NCBI RefSeq assembly: GCF_000327065.1
Contig: NC_019936.1
Coordinates: 1,054,001 to 1,118,000 of the forward strand
Direction: 5' to 3'
From: Stutzerimonas stutzeri RCH2
GTDB taxonomy: Bacteria > Pseudomonadota > Gammaproteobacteria > Pseudomonadales > Pseudomonadaceae
Length of the DNA stretch: 64,000 nucleotides
Shown piece by piece: positions 61,514 to 64,000 of this stretch; within the stretch, counting starts at the first letter, position 1; every line of letters starts with the position of its first letter. Below the pieces are notes generated by a model that did no database searches, was not told the DNA's origin, and saw only the letters and a program-made list of their open reading frames with translations. The translations under genes and the position numbers were made by a program.

Positions 61514-63082
61514 TCAGAGCCCGGGCAGATGCTGACGTATGCTCGCGACCAGCTCGTCGAGGCTGCCAGCATCCTGTGTATCCACCCGGCGGCTGTGCAG
61601 TCGCTCGCTTTCGCTCAGGGCTTCACGGCTGGCTTGCTGTGCGTGAACCACCTCCATCGTAGCATCGGATGGATCAACACCTTCGGCCTGACGCTGGGCC
61701 AGCCATTGGGCGATCACCGCATCGGGTGCCTGGCAGTCGAGGATGAGGAAGGGCACGCCGGTAGTTTCGGCCGCCTGCCAGGCGTCCTGGCGTTGTTGCC
61801 GTTTCAGGTACGCCGCGTCGATCACTACCGAGAAACCCGCCTGCAGCGCGGTGGTCGCGAGCTGGTGCAGATGCTGATAGGTCGCATCGCTGGCCTGTTG
61901 GCTGTAGATGCCTGTATCGAGCTGGCCTTGCTGTGCTTGAGGCTGCTCTCCGTGCAGTCGCTTGCGTTCAACATCCGAACGCAGGCGGATCGCGCCCAGA
62001 GCCTCGACCAGGCGCAGTGCAACGTGGCTTTTGCCCACCGCTGAAACGCCATGGGTGATTGCGAGAAAGCGCGAGGGAATGGCGCTGTAGCTCTCGGCCA
62101 GGTTTGCATAGCTGCGGTACTGGCGCACGATCACCTTGCGCTGAACGGCGTCCTGCTCCTGATACAGGCGGAACAGGCTGACCTTGGCGCGCACCAGTGC
62201 GCGATAGGCCTTGTACAGATTCAGCAGCGCCAGTGCCGCATAGTCGCCGGTGTGCTCCAGCCAGCCGTTGAGGAAGCGGCGCGCCTGACATTTCAGGTCG
62301 CGATCCTCCAGGTCCATGGCGAGAAACGCAGCGTCCGAGGCGATATCGATCAGGCGGAACGGCTCATTGAATTCGATGCAGTCGAACAGGACGACATTGC
62401 CATCGATCAGCGTGGCGTTACCCAGGTGGAGGTCGCCGTGACACTCGCGGACAAACCCTTGCTGGCAGCGCTGCTCGAGCAGCGGGCGCAGACGCTGGAT
62501 GCTGGTTTCCGTCCAGTCCTCGAGTGCGTCCAGCTGGCGCAGGTCCGCCGCCTCGCTGAGCAATGGGCGAATCTGCTCGAAGTTCTGCCGCATCGGCGCA
62601 ACGATTGCGTCTGCGCTGCTCAGCGTATGACCGGCGGGTACCTGCGGGGTGCTCTGGTGGAAGTGCGCAATCTGCTCGGCCAAGGCGTCGATGTGCGCGT
62701 CCGTCAATTCGCCGCGTGCCTGCAATTCGGCCAGCAGCTGAGTTTGCGGAAATTCACGCATCTTCAGGGCATATTCGAAGGGCTCCCCTGTGCCGTCGAT
62801 CTCGGGCGCATCCGGCGAGCCGCTAATGGGCAGGACTTCCAGATAAAGGTCAGGCGCCATGCGCTGGTTGAGTCGTAGCTCCTCTTCGCAGAAATGCTTG
62901 CGCGAGGCGAGATTGGTAAAGTTGAGAAAGCCGAAGTCCACTGGTTTCTTGATTTTGTAAGCGTAGGTGCCGGTGAGGATTACCCAGGAAATATGGGTCT
63001 CGATGACCCTGACACCCTCGGTGGGGTGCGGGAACACGGCAGAATTCTGCAGGGCGGCGATCAATGCTTGGCTCACGGTCAT
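61514..63082 (-). CDS. Phosphotransferase-like/AAA P-loop fusion protein
   Basis: 522 residues starting MTVSQALIAA at the ATG ending at 63082; that ATG touches its AAGGA site, so the GTG two codons later (63076) may be used. The N-terminal half (about 1-340) is APH-like with CHGDLHLGN and LFDCIEFN (catalytic His/Asp and metal Asp); the C-terminal half has a Walker A GVSAVGKSHVA near 350 and a P-loop kinase fold. Both substrates are unknown. Confidence 0.82.
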   Translation of the reverse strand: MTVSQALIAALQNSAVFPHPTEGVRVIETHISWVILTGTYAYKIKKPVDFGFLNFTNLASRKHFCEEELRLNQRMAPDLYLEVLPISGSPDAPEIDGTGEPFEYALKMREFPQTQLLAELQARGELTDAHIDALAEQIAHFHQSTPQVPAGHTLSSADAIVAPMRQNFEQIRPLLSEAADLRQLDALEDWTETSIQRLRPLLEQRCQQGFVRECHGDLHLGNATLIDGNVVLFDCIEFNEPFRLIDIASDAAFLAMDLEDRDLKCQARRFLNGWLEHTGDYAALALLNLYKAYRALVRAKVSLFRLYQEQDAVQRKVIVRQYRSYANLAESYSAIPSRFLAITHGVSAVGKSHVALRLVEALGAIRLRSDVERKRLHGEQPQAQQGQLDTGIYSQQASDATYQHLHQLATTALQAGFSVVIDAAYLKRQQRQDAWQAAETTGVPFLILDCQAPDAVIAQWLAQRQAEGVDPSDATMEVVHAQQASREALSESERLHSRRVDTQDAGSLDELVASIRQHLPGL

Positions 63083-63222
63083 TCCTTGTTGAAGTTCTTG
63101 AGCGGGGGCGTGCGAGTCCACTGCGAAGCAGTCCACACAGTCGAAAAGTCGCTGGCATTATGGCCGCTGTGCGTTGCGCTGCAAACCGCTGAGAGGCCGT
63201 CGGTCCCCTGCTGCAAAGTGCG

Positions 63223-63228
63223 TATAAT
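63223..63228 (+). promoter_or_regulatory. -10 element immediately before mrcB
   Basis: Perfect TATAAT with its last base nine bases before the mrcB ATG (63237), so the predicted start is within a few bases of the ATG. No convincing -35 lies at 16-18 bp. Confidence 0.55.
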
Positions 63229-63236
63229 GCGCCGCC

Positions 63237-64000
63237 ATGACTAAACCTCGCTCCCCCCGTACACGCTCCAAGCGCCGCTCCGCTGGCGCTCGCCCTTGGT
63301 TGGGCTGGGCGGTAAAGCTGTCCATCGTCGGCCTGGTGATCCTGGCCGGTTTCGCTATTTATCTCGATGCCGTGGTGCAAGAGAAATTCTCCGGCAAGCG
63401 CTGGACGATCCCAGCCAAGGTCTACGCCCGGCCGCTGGAACTGTTCGTCGGGCAGAAGCTGGACAAGAACGATTTCCTTGCGGAGCTGGATGCGCTGGGC
63501 TATCGCCGCGAACGTGCGGTCAGCGGTCCGGGCGGCGCGTCGGTGAGTGGCAACGACATCGAATTGCATACCCGTGGCTTCCAGTTCTACGAAGGTGCCG
63601 AGCAGTCGCAACGGCTGCGGGTGCGCTTCTCGGGCGATTTTGTCGCCGGCCTCAGTGCAGGTAATGGCGGCACGCTGCCGGTCGCGCGTCTGGAGCCGGT
63701 GCTGATCGGCGGGCTGTACCCGGCGCATAACGAGGATCGGATTCTGATCAAGCTGGATCAGGTGCCGCCCTACCTTGTGGAGACGCTGGTCGCGGTAGAG
63801 GACCGGGAGTTCTTCAATCACTTCGGTGTATCGCCTAAATCCATCGCACGTGCCGTGTGGGTCAACCTGACCGCAGGCCAGGTTCGCCAGGGTGGCAGTA
63901 CCCTGACCCAGCAGCTGGTGAAAAACTTCTATCTGACCAATGAGCGCAGCCTCAATCGCAAGGTCACCGAGGCGATGATGGCAGTGCTGCTGGAGCTGCA
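63237..64000 (+). CDS. mrcB: Penicillin-binding protein 1B, 3' end cut off
   Basis: Bifunctional peptidoglycan glycosyltransferase/transpeptidase; only the first 254 residues lie in the window. A Lys/Arg-rich cytoplasmic tail (1-22), one membrane span (about 24-46), a UB2H domain (about 55-150), then the GT51 domain with EDREFFNHFGVSPKSIARA and QGGSTLTQQLVKN. No Shine-Dalgarno site precedes the ATG. The transpeptidase part is beyond the window. Confidence 0.95.
   Translation, partial: MTKPRSPRTRSKRRSAGARPWLGWAVKLSIVGLVILAGFAIYLDAVVQEKFSGKRWTIPAKVYARPLELFVGQKLDKNDFLAELDALGYRRERAVSGPGGASVSGNDIELHTRGFQFYEGAEQSQRLRVRFSGDFVAGLSAGNGGTLPVARLEPVLIGGLYPAHNEDRILIKLDQVPPYLVETLVAVEDREFFNHFGVSPKSIARAVWVNLTAGQVRQGGSTLTQQLVKNFYLTNERSLNRKVTEAMMAVLLEL

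Overview
The window reads as chromosomal DNA of a GC-rich gammaproteobacterium of the Pseudomonas group. The evidence is the gene order (as I recall it, matching the P. aeruginosa PA47xx and PA48xx regions) and three Pseudomonas-type regulators: CbrA/CbrB with the CrcZ RNA, the RetS hybrid kinase, and a PrrF-type iron RNA. Base and codon use look uniform and I see no phage, insertion sequence, integron or CRISPR array. A Stutzerimonas (P. stutzeri-group) host is my guess from overall similarity and is not proven here.

Layout. 1-16 kb holds the end of yhbY, then the plus-strand set ftsH, folP, glmM, tpiA, secG, tRNA-Leu, tRNA-fMet, rimP, nusA, infB, rbfA, truB, rpsO, pnp, and a BON-domain gene behind a sigma-54 promoter. 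The gene rlmE, normally between yhbY and ftsH, is absent. 16-34.8 kb is almost all minus strand: two DUF2845 paralogues, a DUF748 envelope protein, an RlmI-like methyltransferase, an MpaB/DUF2236 protein, pgi, panD, panC-panB, folK-pcnB, CrcZ, cbrB, cbrA, cbrX, gluQ, dksA. 34.9-41.7 kb is accessory: an aminotransferase with sfsA, a lone rfbD, an AEC transporter, a 28-residue membrane peptide, a VC0807-family protein, a frameshifted YbhN-like gene and a gutted CYP152 P450. 41.7-56 kb is a second conserved minus-strand block: retS, purD, purH, fis, dusB, a DUF3426 protein, prmA, accC, accB, aroQ, dsbD. 56-64 kb holds a Rieske protein, a heme-uptake remnant (hmuU, hmuV, phuW) with no substrate-binding gene, PrrF, cbpA, a TfoX-C protein, a methyltransferase, a phosphotransferase/AAA protein and the start of mrcB.

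How the genes work together. The first block joins membrane proteolysis and protein export (FtsH, SecG), folate and cell-wall precursors (FolP, GlmM), and the transcription/translation/RNA-decay operon running from rimP to pnp. CbrX-CbrA-CbrB controls CrcZ, whose CA-rich clusters fit titration of Hfq/Crc to relieve carbon catabolite repression; the CbrB-type dyad, an IHF-like site and the -24/-12 element are all visible. The pan genes and folK feed CoA and folate. RetS is expected to modulate GacS signalling. accB-accC-aroQ supply fatty acid and aromatic precursors. PrrF sits under a Fur box beside heme-uptake genes.

The most informative observations are the complete sigma-54 architecture before the BON gene, the CbrB-CrcZ control region, the single-copy PrrF locus, the P450 deleted at a short direct repeat, the heme importer lacking its binding protein, the missing rlmE, and the 28-residue membrane peptide. 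I did not find a wholly new multi-gene system.
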